From Pontibacter pudoricolor (GTDB lineage: Bacteria; Bacteroidota; Bacteroidia; Cytophagales; Hymenobacteraceae): DNA of 64,000 nucleotides. The stretch lies in the NCBI RefSeq assembly GCF_010092985.1, contig NZ_CP048106.1, positions 248,001-312,000 on the forward strand, read 5' to 3'. Positions 28,384-36,294 of this stretch are shown piece by piece; position 1 is the first letter of the stretch, and each line of letters starts with the position of its first letter. A program made the translations under genes and the position numbers. The notes under the pieces were generated by a model that ran no database searches, was not told where the DNA came from, and saw only the letters and a program-made list of their open reading frames with translations.

Positions 28384-28680
28384 TTACTTAAACAGGTTCT
28401 CGATGTCGTTTTTCAGGTTGTCCAGTCCGCTGCGCAGGTTCTGCCATTTATCCTGGGTATCTTCGGTGTCGCTCAGTTTCTCGGCAATCAGTTCGCGTTT
28501 CTTTTCCAGGGCGGCAATATGCTCATGGTAGGTATGGTTAGAGTCGGCGGTAGTAGCATTCACTTTTGCCCGCAGGGTTTTTATTTTACTATCTAGTTCA
28601 TCCAGGCTTTTCTGTATCTCTTCGCGGCTCAGGTTATCGGGTGCGCGCATGTGTTCGGGCTTCAGGTTATATGTATCCAT
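28384..28680 (-). CDS. Small coiled-coil hypothetical protein
   Basis: 98 residues, highly charged and almost entirely helical: SLDELDSKIKTLRAK, HIAALEKKRELIAEKLS and GLDNLKNDIENLF suggest two or three coiled-coil helices. There is no signal peptide or recognised family motif. It has a reasonable start and codon use, and is isolated between paaN and the metal-uptake operon. Function unknown. Confidence 0.55.
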   Translation of the reverse strand: MDTYNLKPEHMRAPDNLSREEIQKSLDELDSKIKTLRAKVNATTADSNHTYHEHIAALEKKRELIAEKLSDTEDTQDKWQNLRSGLDNLKNDIENLFK

Positions 28681-28789
28681 ATAAATAGGTTTTATTCTGT
28701 TTGATGTTATCCTTCCTACATACTTACCAAATGCTGAAAAGGATATAGTTGTGCCGCCACTATAGTTGAAAGTATGCAGTCAAACATTA

Positions 28790-28805
28790 TTTAGAAAAAT
28801 CTAAA
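28790..28805 (+). promoter_or_regulatory. Palindromic operator 1 upstream of TonB receptor
   Basis: TTTAGA-AAAA-TCTAAA, ending 6 bases before the -33 box. Same inverted half-sites and spacing as the operator at 43086-43101. Confidence 0.6.
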
Positions 28806-28811
28806 TAAACG

Positions 28812-28842
28812 TTTGCACTTACCATTCGGCTCCTTACTTTTG
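28812..28842 (+). promoter_or_regulatory. Consensus Bacteroidetes promoter of the TonB receptor operon
   Basis: TTTG (28812-28815), 19 bp, TACTTTTG (28835-28842): an exact match to TTTG-N19-TAnnTTTG. It lies between two palindromic operators. Confidence 0.75.
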
Positions 28843-28849
28843 TGTCTCC

Positions 28850-28864
28850 TTAGAATTAATCTAA
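28850..28864 (+). promoter_or_regulatory. Palindromic operator 2 at the transcript start
   Basis: TTAGA-ATTAA-TCTAA, 7 bases past the -7 box, where a bound repressor would block initiation. The spacer is 5 bases rather than 4. Both copies are followed by the same word TCTAAATAAAC. Confidence 0.5.
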
Positions 28865-28883
28865 ATAAACAAAAGCATACATC

Positions 28884-31226
28884 ATGTCCCGAAGTCTACT
28901 TACTATTATTGTCTTTCTGTTTGTTACTTATGCAGCTGCTGCGCAAAATAATGGCCGTATAGAAGGACGAATAGTTTCTGAAAGAAATGAACCGCTATTA
29001 GGTATAAGTGTTGCCCTGCAAGGCACTGCATACGGCACAACTACCGATGAAGAAGGTAAATATGTGATCAAAGCTATTGCGGCGGGCAACTATACGCTTG
29101 TTGCTTCTGGCATTGGTTATACCACTATAAAGCACGAAGTAAAAGTGGAAGCAGGGTCAACTATAACCGAATATTTTTTACTGCCATCGTCGGCGACAGC
29201 CCTGAATGAAGTGGTTGTGACGACCAGCAAGAGCGGTGAATTTGTGCAGCCCATCGGTTCTACAGCTACTAAAATGGAAGCGCCTTTAAAATCTGTGCCA
29301 CAGTCTGTGCAGATCATTTCGCGCCGTGCCATGGATCAGATGCAGGTTATCCGGCTGGATGATGCCATGCGTAATGTGAGTGGCGTAACGATGGAAACAG
29401 GTTTTGGTGGCCGTACCGATATTTTCCAGATACGCGGTTTCAGAACAAGCACCGAGAGTATCTTTAAGAACGGCTTCCGCAACAGTGTGCGCACCTTCCG
29501 CGAAACGGCCAACATACAGCAGATAGAAGTTATGAAAGGTCCGGCTTCTGTACTCTACGGCGTAAGCGACCCGGGAGGGATGGTAAACATCACAACTAAA
29601 AAGCCTACTGCCTTTACTTTCCATGATATACAGTTAACAGCTAACAGCTTTGGGCAGTACCGTCCGGCTATAGATTTTGGTGGCTCCCTGAATGATGAGA
29701 AGACGCTGAAATACAGAATGAATGCCGTGTATGAAAATGGCGATACCTACCGCGATTTTGTTGCTACCAAGCGCTTTTTTGTAGCGCCGGCCCTGACTTA
29801 CGATTTCTCTGAAAGAACATCCCTGACGGTTGAAGCCGAATACTTAGATCACGACCAGGCATCAGACAGAGGTATAGTTGCCATTAACGGCGTAATAGCT
29901 GATGTGCCTGCCAGCCGTTCTATCGGTGAGCCGGATAACGTGGGCATCCATCAGAACCGACTGGTACAGTATAACCTGCAGCACCGCTTCAACGATATTT
30001 TCAGTTTGCGCCACGCTTCTAACTTCACGTATTCATCAGAAGAAAGAAAAGTAGTTGAATTTGGCAGCATCCCGAAGAACGACGATTCCAACTCTAAAGT
30101 AATCCGCCGCCTGCAGGACCAGTATAACTTTGAGCGCAACTTTGCCACCCAAAACGAACTATATGCTACTTTTAAAACTGGGGCGGCCATAGAGCATAAA
30201 ACTATAGTTGGAGTGGAGCTGGCTAGTTCTATGTTTGATATCTGGTATAACCGTGGCAATTACGATACGCTGAATATTTACAATCCAAACTATAGCAGCA
30301 AACCTAAACCTACCAAACTTACCTTCGGCGACGATTACCGTGACAAGACCCAACTATACGGCGTGTATGTGCAGGACTTCTTATCGATCAGCCAGAAATT
30401 AAAAGTACTGCTGGGCGCACGTTACGATATCTGGGAACTGGAAAATGTCAGACAGACACTGGACAAGAAAACGAATACATTCTCGGCAGTTACAACTACA
30501 CAGCGCAGCACAGCCTTTAACCCACGTGTTGGCTTGCTTTACGAAGTTGCAGGCCCGTTATCGGTATATGGTAACTGGTCCAAAGGTTTTCAGCCGGAGG
30601 TTGGCCGGACCAAAGAAGGAGATGCTTTTGATCCTTCCACTTCAGACCTGTACGAAGCTGGTATAAAGTCAGGATTGCTCAGCGATAAAGTGAACATTAA
30701 AGCTGCCTATTTTAATATTACCCGCGGCAACGTAGCGGTTACAGACCCTACGGATAATGCGTTTAGCATACAGGTTGGTAAAGTTCGCAGCGAAGGGTTT
30801 GAAGCCGATGTAACCGGGGAAGTGGTAAGAGGTTTGAATGTGATCGCCACCTATAGTTATACAGATGCCCGCATCGTTGAAGATACGAAAGAGACTAATA
30901 TCGGGAAGCGTTTCAGAGGGGTGAGCAAGCACAGCGGTAGCCTCTGGACAACATACGAACTACAGAACGGAGCAATGAAAGGACTTGGTATTGGTGGTGG
31001 TTTTACAAGCTTCGGCGACCGTCCGGTTGATGCCAATGACAGCTTCAGACTGCCAGGGTACACCCGCTACGATGCAACGGTTTACTACGACAACCAGAAG
31101 TACCATGCAGCCATCAACCTGAAGAACCTGACCAATGTGAAGTATTACGATGGCTCTCAGTCTGCAACAGCAATTATGCCGGGCGCACCTATCAGTGTGC
31201 AGGGTACTGTTGGCGTTCGTTTTTAA
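28884..31226 (+). CDS. TonB-dependent siderophore receptor
   Basis: A 780-residue outer-membrane receptor. The signal peptide ends at about residue 20 (TYAAAAQ). A carboxypeptidase-like regulatory beta-sandwich follows (IEGRIVSERNEPLLGISV to TLVASGIGYTTIKHEV). The plug domain runs from about residue 130 (KSVPQSVQIISRRAMDQM; GPASVLYGVSDPGGMVNITTK), and a 22-strand barrel ends with the aromatic terminus GTVGVRF. The plug is of the FhuA/FecA siderophore class. With the PepSY protein downstream and metal-repressor-like operators upstream, a role in ferric-siderophore uptake is likely (inference). Confidence 0.92.
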   Translation: MSRSLLTIIVFLFVTYAAAAQNNGRIEGRIVSERNEPLLGISVALQGTAYGTTTDEEGKYVIKAIAAGNYTLVASGIGYTTIKHEVKVEAGSTITEYFLLPSSATALNEVVVTTSKSGEFVQPIGSTATKMEAPLKSVPQSVQIISRRAMDQMQVIRLDDAMRNVSGVTMETGFGGRTDIFQIRGFRTSTESIFKNGFRNSVRTFRETANIQQIEVMKGPASVLYGVSDPGGMVNITTKKPTAFTFHDIQLTANSFGQYRPAIDFGGSLNDEKTLKYRMNAVYENGDTYRDFVATKRFFVAPALTYDFSERTSLTVEAEYLDHDQASDRGIVAINGVIADVPASRSIGEPDNVGIHQNRLVQYNLQHRFNDIFSLRHASNFTYSSEERKVVEFGSIPKNDDSNSKVIRRLQDQYNFERNFATQNELYATFKTGAAIEHKTIVGVELASSMFDIWYNRGNYDTLNIYNPNYSSKPKPTKLTFGDDYRDKTQLYGVYVQDFLSISQKLKVLLGARYDIWELENVRQTLDKKTNTFSAVTTTQRSTAFNPRVGLLYEVAGPLSVYGNWSKGFQPEVGRTKEGDAFDPSTSDLYEAGIKSGLLSDKVNIKAAYFNITRGNVAVTDPTDNAFSIQVGKVRSEGFEADVTGEVVRGLNVIATYSYTDARIVEDTKETNIGKRFRGVSKHSGSLWTTYELQNGAMKGLGIGGGFTSFGDRPVDANDSFRLPGYTRYDATVYYDNQKYHAAINLKNLTNVKYYDGSQSATAIMPGAPISVQGTVGVRF

Positions 31227-31300
31227 CCTGAATAAACTATAGTTTTGCTAAAATCTGGCGGCGCAGCTTCGGTTGTGTCGCTGATTTGTTTTAAGACCAC

Positions 31301-32437
31301 ATGAGAAAACTGATCCTGCAACTGCACCTCTGGGTAGGCCTTACCGCCGGCGCTATACTTTCTATAGTTGGCATTACAGGTTCAATCTATGTTTTTCAGC
31401 CGGAGCTTACGGCAGCTTTATACTCCGAACTATACCAACGCGCTGACCCGAATGCAAACGTTATAGACCCCAGAACTATAGTTGCCAAGGCAGAAGCACA
31501 ATTTGGGGGCGAGGTTAAAACAATACTTTTCCCGTTACGCGAGCTCGAGAATTACATCGTAAAGGTTGAGGGTAAGAAAGAGTTCGTGTTTTATGATGGA
31601 GCTACGGGCGCGTATCTGGGCGAAATGGCCAAACGCCGCGGCATACTCGAAGATGTGTTGGAGATACACCGGCAGCTAACTATAGGCGAAATGGGCTCCA
31701 CTGTTACCGGTATTGCGTCGTTGCTGCTGGTTATCGTGTTACTTTCATCGGGGCTCTATTTATGGTTGCCTTATAAAAAGAAACAGCTGAAAGAGGGCCT
31801 TCGCCTGAAATCAAATGCCAGCTTTAAACGCCGTAATTACGATGTGCATAAAGTATTTGGCTTTTACTTTATCATACCGCTTTTCCTGGTAAGTATCACA
31901 GGGGTATATTTTGCTTTTCCAGAGCAGGTACAGGCCGTTGCAGATTATGTTACCGGTACCCAGGAACCAACGCCGGATGTTAAAAAAATAAAATCTGCTT
32001 ACCGTACAGATCTGCCGGAGGTAAATATAGTTCAGGCCCTGGATATGATGGAAACCATGTATCCGGGCTACCATAAGCGCAACCTGATCATGCCGAAGGA
32101 TAGTGCAGACAGAGTCTATTTTTCAGTGGTAAATACTGCCGAAGTAGATGCCGGCCCCGAGTACAGGCCACAGGTTTACATCGATCAGTATACAGGTAAA
32201 ATACTGTTCGCTTACGAGCCACATACTGCACCGGCTGGCCACCAGCTTACACGCAACTGGTTTGTACCAATTCATTTCGGCGAAATAGGAGGGTGGTTTA
32301 CACGCATTCTCTGGTTTATTACCGGCCTGATGCCTGCTGTACTTTGGGTAAGCGGAATCATCATCTGGCTCAACCGCACATCAAAAATAAAAAAAGTAAG
32401 TCTGCTGTTATGGAAAAACGCTGAGCAGATAACATAG
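31301..32437 (+). CDS. PepSY-associated membrane protein, probable siderophore reductase
   Basis: 378 residues with four hydrophobic segments: near residues 10-32 (LTAGAILSIVGITGSIYVF), 135-160, 190-215 and 335-362. This is the PepSY_TM (PiuB/FpvG-like) family, several members of which are inner-membrane proteins reducing or releasing iron from siderophores. Conserved His residues sit near helix ends (LHLWVGL, EIHRQLT, RNYDVHKVFGFY, HFGEIGGW) and could bind heme or metal. It lies 74 bp after the TonB receptor and shares its operon. Perfect AACTATAGTT copies lie between the genes (31235) and inside this one (31474). Confidence 0.85.
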   Translation: MRKLILQLHLWVGLTAGAILSIVGITGSIYVFQPELTAALYSELYQRADPNANVIDPRTIVAKAEAQFGGEVKTILFPLRELENYIVKVEGKKEFVFYDGATGAYLGEMAKRRGILEDVLEIHRQLTIGEMGSTVTGIASLLLVIVLLSSGLYLWLPYKKKQLKEGLRLKSNASFKRRNYDVHKVFGFYFIIPLFLVSITGVYFAFPEQVQAVADYVTGTQEPTPDVKKIKSAYRTDLPEVNIVQALDMMETMYPGYHKRNLIMPKDSADRVYFSVVNTAEVDAGPEYRPQVYIDQYTGKILFAYEPHTAPAGHQLTRNWFVPIHFGEIGGWFTRILWFITGLMPAVLWVSGIIIWLNRTSKIKKVSLLLWKNAEQIT

Positions 32438-32609
32438 CTTGTACGGGTGCCATATAGCAGCTGCTGATAATACTAAATGCTAAAACTAATAACCCGATTT
32501 AGGCTATAGTTTATGCAGTTATTTTGAATTAGTAAATCTTAATTTGATATTTGCAGTTATAAGAGTGCTTCTGTTTTTTAAAGTAGTCTTATCGCTCAAA
32601 ACTAACATT

Positions 32610-33032
32610 ATGCCGATGCTCGATTTAGTAGTACTTATTGACGACGACGATACTACCAATTTTCTGAATAAACGCCTGTTAGAAGAAATGCAGGTATCAA
32701 AGGAGATACTGGTATTTAACAATGGCAAAGAGGCAATAGAGTATTTAAGCGAGGCATGTTCAGAAGGTGAAACTTCGGATAAGCGTTGCCCGGACCTGAT
32801 TTTTCTGGATATTAAAATGCCTGTTATGGATGGCTTTTCTTTCCTGGATGAGTACCAGCGCCGCAACCTAGATTCCAAAGATCATGTGATCATTATGATG
32901 CTTACATCATCGGCCAGTTTTTATGACCTGGAGCGCCTGAAGAACTATAGCCGCGTAAAAAAACATTTCTCCAAAACGCTTACAAAGCACGACGTACAGG
33001 AAGTGCTGCAGCAATTCTTTGATAGAAATTAA
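32610..33032 (+). CDS. Single-domain response regulator (CheY-like)
   Basis: 141 residues forming a receiver domain with no output domain. The acid pocket is IDDDDTTN, the phospho-acceptor is Asp 67 in LIFLDIKMPVMDGF, and the switch residues are MLTSSA and the Lys in HFSKTL. The start is the ATG at 32610; an in-frame TTG at 32544 adds a hydrophobic stretch unlike any receiver domain. It is convergent with the stressosome operon and shares a perfect bidirectional terminator with it. It may be the partner of the histidine kinase in that operon. Confidence 0.88.
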   Translation: MPMLDLVVLIDDDDTTNFLNKRLLEEMQVSKEILVFNNGKEAIEYLSEACSEGETSDKRCPDLIFLDIKMPVMDGFSFLDEYQRRNLDSKDHVIIMMLTSSASFYDLERLKNYSRVKKHFSKTLTKHDVQEVLQQFFDRN

Positions 33033-33043
33033 GCACTTACCAC

Positions 33044-33090
33044 AAAACTAAAAGGGCCTGCAAATTTACTTTGCAGGCCCTTTTAGTTTT
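33044..33090. terminator. Bidirectional terminator with perfect 21-bp arms
   Basis: The arms at 33044-33064 and 33070-33090 are perfectly complementary, with core GGGCCTGCAAA, a 5-base loop and A/T-rich ends on both sides. It separates the convergent response regulator and histidine kinase genes. Confidence 0.9.
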
Positions 33091-33109
33091 GCCATGTACA
33101 GCTTAAAAA

Positions 33110-34453
33110 CTATAGTTGTATAATTTCGGAGGCAGGCCAGGTAAATACAAACCGCGAACCACGCCCTTCTGAGGATACCCAAACTTTGCCACCTTTGCCT
33201 GTTATAATTTTCTTGACAATAGATAACCCAAGACCAGTGCTATTGCCGGAACTATCTACGTTTATAGTATGGTACATCGTAAAAATATCGCCTTGCGAAG
33301 CAGCAGGTATTCCCGGGCCGTTATCCTGTAACGAGAAATGGATCATATCGCCTTTCAGTTCAAAGGTTACTTCTATAGTTGCATTCTGTTTCAGGTCGTG
33401 GTATTTAATGGCGTTACCGATCAGGTTACTGAATACCTGGTGCAGCAGGATGGTCTCTGTCTGCAGTTTTAAAGGCTGAGCCGGTAACAGTATAGTAATG
33501 TGTTCCGGTAGGTTCAGCAGTTCTATTACGCCGTTTATCAGCTGGTGTAATTCTGTTTCTGTTTTAACAATATTCTTACGCCCGGCCAGCGAGTACGAAA
33601 GTATACTCATAATAAACTGGTCCATGCGGGCAGTTTGCTGGCGCAGCATCGGGAAGATCGTTTTAGCTTCTTCTAAGCGCTCCAAATCCAGGCACTCTGC
33701 CAATGCATGCGACAGGCCGTTAATGTTTTGCAAAGGTGCCCGCAGGTCATGCGATACGGTATGGGCAAAGGTATCAAGGTCTTCGTTTATACTTTGCAGC
33801 CTTTCGTTTTGCTCTTCACGTTCCTGCAGCAGTTCCTGAATGCTTTCGTTGGTCTGCTGTAGTTTCTGGTTCAGCCTGCTGATTTCCTTTAACTGTTGTT
33901 CTGCCTCTTCGTTTCGTTCGCGAAGTTGTTCCAGTACTTCCAGCAATTGCATGTTCTGCCGTTTTATCTCTGCATAAGGAGACACGTTATCCATGTCAAA
34001 CTCGTGCATCCAGTTCTCGGCTATAGTTTTGGTAACAGTTGGGGCATTGTGGGGGAGGCGCTGGCGTAAGGTAACTTTCGTTCCTTTTTCAAATTCGCTC
34101 TCAACATTAAAATAATCGACAAGCTTACGTGAGTTTATAAGGCCGGTACCTTTTGTATTGGAGCCTCCGGTGTTACGGTTAAGCAGGTATTCAATATTGC
34201 CTAAGCCACGCCCACGGTCACTAACTATTGCTTCAATATAGTTTATACTCTGTAGCTCTATCAGCGCAAACTGAATGGTGCCGTTGCCCACATGTTCTAC
34301 CACGTTGCGGCAGATTTCAGAAACGGCCGTAGCAAATTTTGTCTGGTTAGCTATAGTTATGCCTAAACGCTCAGATAATTGCTTTGCCCGCTTATAGGCC
34401 AGCACCACATCCAGCTCGTTACTGATATTGATCTTTAAGATGCTTCTTGGCAT
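33110..34453 (-). CDS. Histidine kinase with N-terminal RsbT-like ATPase domain
   Basis: 447 residues in three parts. Residues 1-135 form an anti-sigma/RsbT-like GHKL ATPase domain (EICRNVVEHVGNG, DRGRGLGNIEYL, GTGLINSRKLVDYF). Residues about 160-225 are a coiled coil. Residues 226-447 are a HisKA domain with phospho-His 235 in HTVSHDLRAPLQ and a second GHKL ATPase (NLIGNAIKYHD, DNGPGI, GLGLSIVKK). There is no transmembrane segment, so it is cytosolic. The first domain may let it bind the RsbR-RsbS stressosome (inference). Last gene of the operon; 5 bp separate it from the PP2C gene. Its Leu-stop CTA TAG lies in a perfect AACTATAGTT. Confidence 0.88.
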   Translation of the reverse strand: MPRSILKINISNELDVVLAYKRAKQLSERLGITIANQTKFATAVSEICRNVVEHVGNGTIQFALIELQSINYIEAIVSDRGRGLGNIEYLLNRNTGGSNTKGTGLINSRKLVDYFNVESEFEKGTKVTLRQRLPHNAPTVTKTIAENWMHEFDMDNVSPYAEIKRQNMQLLEVLEQLRERNEEAEQQLKEISRLNQKLQQTNESIQELLQEREEQNERLQSINEDLDTFAHTVSHDLRAPLQNINGLSHALAECLDLERLEEAKTIFPMLRQQTARMDQFIMSILSYSLAGRKNIVKTETELHQLINGVIELLNLPEHITILLPAQPLKLQTETILLHQVFSNLIGNAIKYHDLKQNATIEVTFELKGDMIHFSLQDNGPGIPAASQGDIFTMYHTINVDSSGNSTGLGLSIVKKIITGKGGKVWVSSEGRGSRFVFTWPASEIIQL

Positions 34454-34458
34454 AACAC

Positions 34459-35490
34459 TCAGGATTTTGATCGGGCTACAACTACCAGGCTGTCATCTGT
34501 TTCACGTTTAAAATCACGGTATACCAAAGCAGCAATAACACTGGAGTCGTGGCGGTGCAGGTTTGGATACTTGCTCAGGTCCCAGCGCGATTTTATGCCG
34601 TCTGAATGCAGTATGAGCAATTTATAGTTGTCCCACTCGTAGGTTTGGGTATTGAGCGTATTTGGTATGTTATGCCCCAGTATGCCGTTATAAGCAATAA
34701 TGTTTTTACTTGAAGCATTTGAAATAGCGGGGCCATCAATAGTATACATTCTGCCTGCAATATTACCTATACCACAATAACTTATTTTTTTACGAGAATG
34801 ATCGATGTGCACGATCGTACCTACTGCACCCCTGGTTTTACGAATACTGTTGTGAATCTGGCGCAGGTTCTGCGCAGGATCCATAGAATAATTTAACAGG
34901 AAGGCAGCCTCTGCTTCCTGGCTGGCCGCACTTGCTGCTGCACCATGTCCTAATCCATCTAAGGCAATAAAATAACAGGTATTCTTATCCTCATACAGGG
35001 CGAAGCCATCACCGCAACTGTGCTCATTTGGTTTAGGTACGGTTACTGTGGCTACTTCGAACTTGCTTTTGCTTTTAGGAGCTTCATTCAGCCCTTTGTA
35101 GATACGGGAAAGGATAACAGTGCCGCTGCCAATTTGGGAGTAAAGGTCAAACGTATGCGACTGGCGCATAATGGCACCCAGTCCCTCGCCGGCTGTGCCG
35201 GTTGTGGACGTACCATCCTCTAACATGCGCTGTGGATCTTTCATACCCGGACCTTCATCCAGGCAGATTATTTCGAGGGCTTTGGCTGAGGTATATTTTA
35301 CAAGGATCTCTCCGCCCTTAGGAGAGTGCTTTAACAGATTAGATGCCATCTCTGACACCACAATATTTACACGGCCAACTTCTGTCTGAGAAAAACCATG
35401 GCTCTCTGCCAGGCGGGTAATATCTCTTTTAACAATATTGGCAAAGCTTCTATCGGCCAGCTGAAAGCGCTGATGATGCTTAACGTCCAT
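34459..35490 (-). CDS. ATPase-PP2C fusion phosphatase (RsbX-like)
   Basis: 343 residues from the ATG at 35490; an in-frame TTG at 35547 is less likely. The N-terminal 140 residues are an anti-sigma-like GHKL ATPase (VVSEMASNLLKHS, DEGPGMKD, GEGLGAI). The C-terminal 200 residues are a PP2C/SpoIIE-like phosphatase with DGLGHGAAASAAS, LLILHSDGI and DDSLVVVA, so the metal-binding Asp residues are present. In Bacillus, RsbX dephosphorylates RsbR and RsbS to reset the stressosome. The start overlaps the end of rsbT by 11 bp, implying coupling. The ATPase fusion is found in RsbX-like proteins of modules outside Bacilli. Confidence 0.87.
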   Translation of the reverse strand: MDVKHHQRFQLADRSFANIVKRDITRLAESHGFSQTEVGRVNIVVSEMASNLLKHSPKGGEILVKYTSAKALEIICLDEGPGMKDPQRMLEDGTSTTGTAGEGLGAIMRQSHTFDLYSQIGSGTVILSRIYKGLNEAPKSKSKFEVATVTVPKPNEHSCGDGFALYEDKNTCYFIALDGLGHGAAASAASQEAEAAFLLNYSMDPAQNLRQIHNSIRKTRGAVGTIVHIDHSRKKISYCGIGNIAGRMYTIDGPAISNASSKNIIAYNGILGHNIPNTLNTQTYEWDNYKLLILHSDGIKSRWDLSKYPNLHRHDSSVIAALVYRDFKRETDDSLVVVARSKS

Positions 35491-35893
35491 TTTTCCAGTG
35501 TGTAACAGTAACTGTAGTTCCGGTGCCCACCACACTTTTAATATCAAACTCGTTTACCAGTCGCTTGGCACCAGGCAAACCCAGGCCTAAGCTTTTGCCG
35601 GTCGAAAAACCGTCCAGCATGGCTTGTGAGATGTTCTCTATTCCGGGGCCCTCGTCTACAAATGTTAATCTTACGCCGTTCTGGCCGTTTTTGCTGACTA
35701 TTTCAAGGGTTGTTTTTCCGCCGTTGGCATATTTAAGCATGTTCCGGACAAGTTCGCTGGCAGCCGTAATAAGTTTGGTCTGGTTTACCAGGCTCATGCC
35801 TATTTTGGTGCTCAGCTCACGCACCCTGTTCCTGAATGGTACAACGTCTTGTTCCCGCACGATTTGCATCGTGTCTTTAGTCATTGTAATCAT
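35480..35893 (-). CDS. rsbT: Stressosome switch kinase RsbT
   Basis: A 137-residue GHKL serine kinase related to RsbT. The N box is ASELVRNMLKYANGG, the G1 box is VDEGPGIENI and the G2 box is GLGLPGAKRL. In Bacillus, RsbT phosphorylates RsbR and RsbS, leaves the complex and activates a downstream phosphatase. The start may be 35893 or 35884; both are ATG, and both overlap the end of rsbS. It lies directly after rsbS, as in all known R-S-T modules. Confidence 0.9.
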   Translation of the reverse strand: MITMTKDTMQIVREQDVVPFRNRVRELSTKIGMSLVNQTKLITAASELVRNMLKYANGGKTTLEIVSKNGQNGVRLTFVDEGPGIENISQAMLDGFSTGKSLGLGLPGAKRLVNEFDIKSVVGTGTTVTVTHWKNGR

Positions 35894-36290
35894 CCGGGTC
35901 CTCTCCGTTATCTTCGTCTTCTTGTGTGGTTAACAGATCTGTTCTATCATAAAGCAGGTCCATGCCTTTTTCTACGTTAAGGGCAGTGTGTACGCCCTGT
36001 AACGTTAAGCCTAGCTCTACTAACGTAATGGCTACTGCAGGTTGCATGCCCACTACTACGGTTTCCGCATCCATAATCCGGGACATAGAGGCAATGTTGC
36101 CTAATATGCGGCCCATAAAGGAGTCAACTATGTTTACTGCAGAAATATCGATAAGTACACCGCGCGCACCTGTTTTGCTTACCATACTGATAAGGTCATT
36201 TTCCAGGTTTAGTGCCAGCCTGTCGTATAGGTCTACTTGTATAGTTACCAACAGGAAAGGCCCCATTTTTAATATTGGAATCCGATCCAT
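35877..36290 (-). CDS. rsbS: Stressosome scaffold RsbS (single STAS domain)
   Basis: 137 residues; a STAS domain close to Bacillus RsbS. The core DISAVNIVDSFMGRILGNIA carries the expected phospho-acceptor Ser 57 in the DSF motif. VVVGMQPAVAITLVELGL follows as in RsbS. The C-terminal 25 residues are acidic (EDEDNGEDPDDY) and not part of the usual domain. It forms the scaffold with RsbR. Overlaps rsbT by 8-17 bp and lies 4 bp after rsbR. Confidence 0.92.
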   Translation of the reverse strand: MDRIPILKMGPFLLVTIQVDLYDRLALNLENDLISMVSKTGARGVLIDISAVNIVDSFMGRILGNIASMSRIMDAETVVVGMQPAVAITLVELGLTLQGVHTALNVEKGMDLLYDRTDLLTTQEDEDNGEDPDDYND

Positions 36291-36294
36291 GTAC

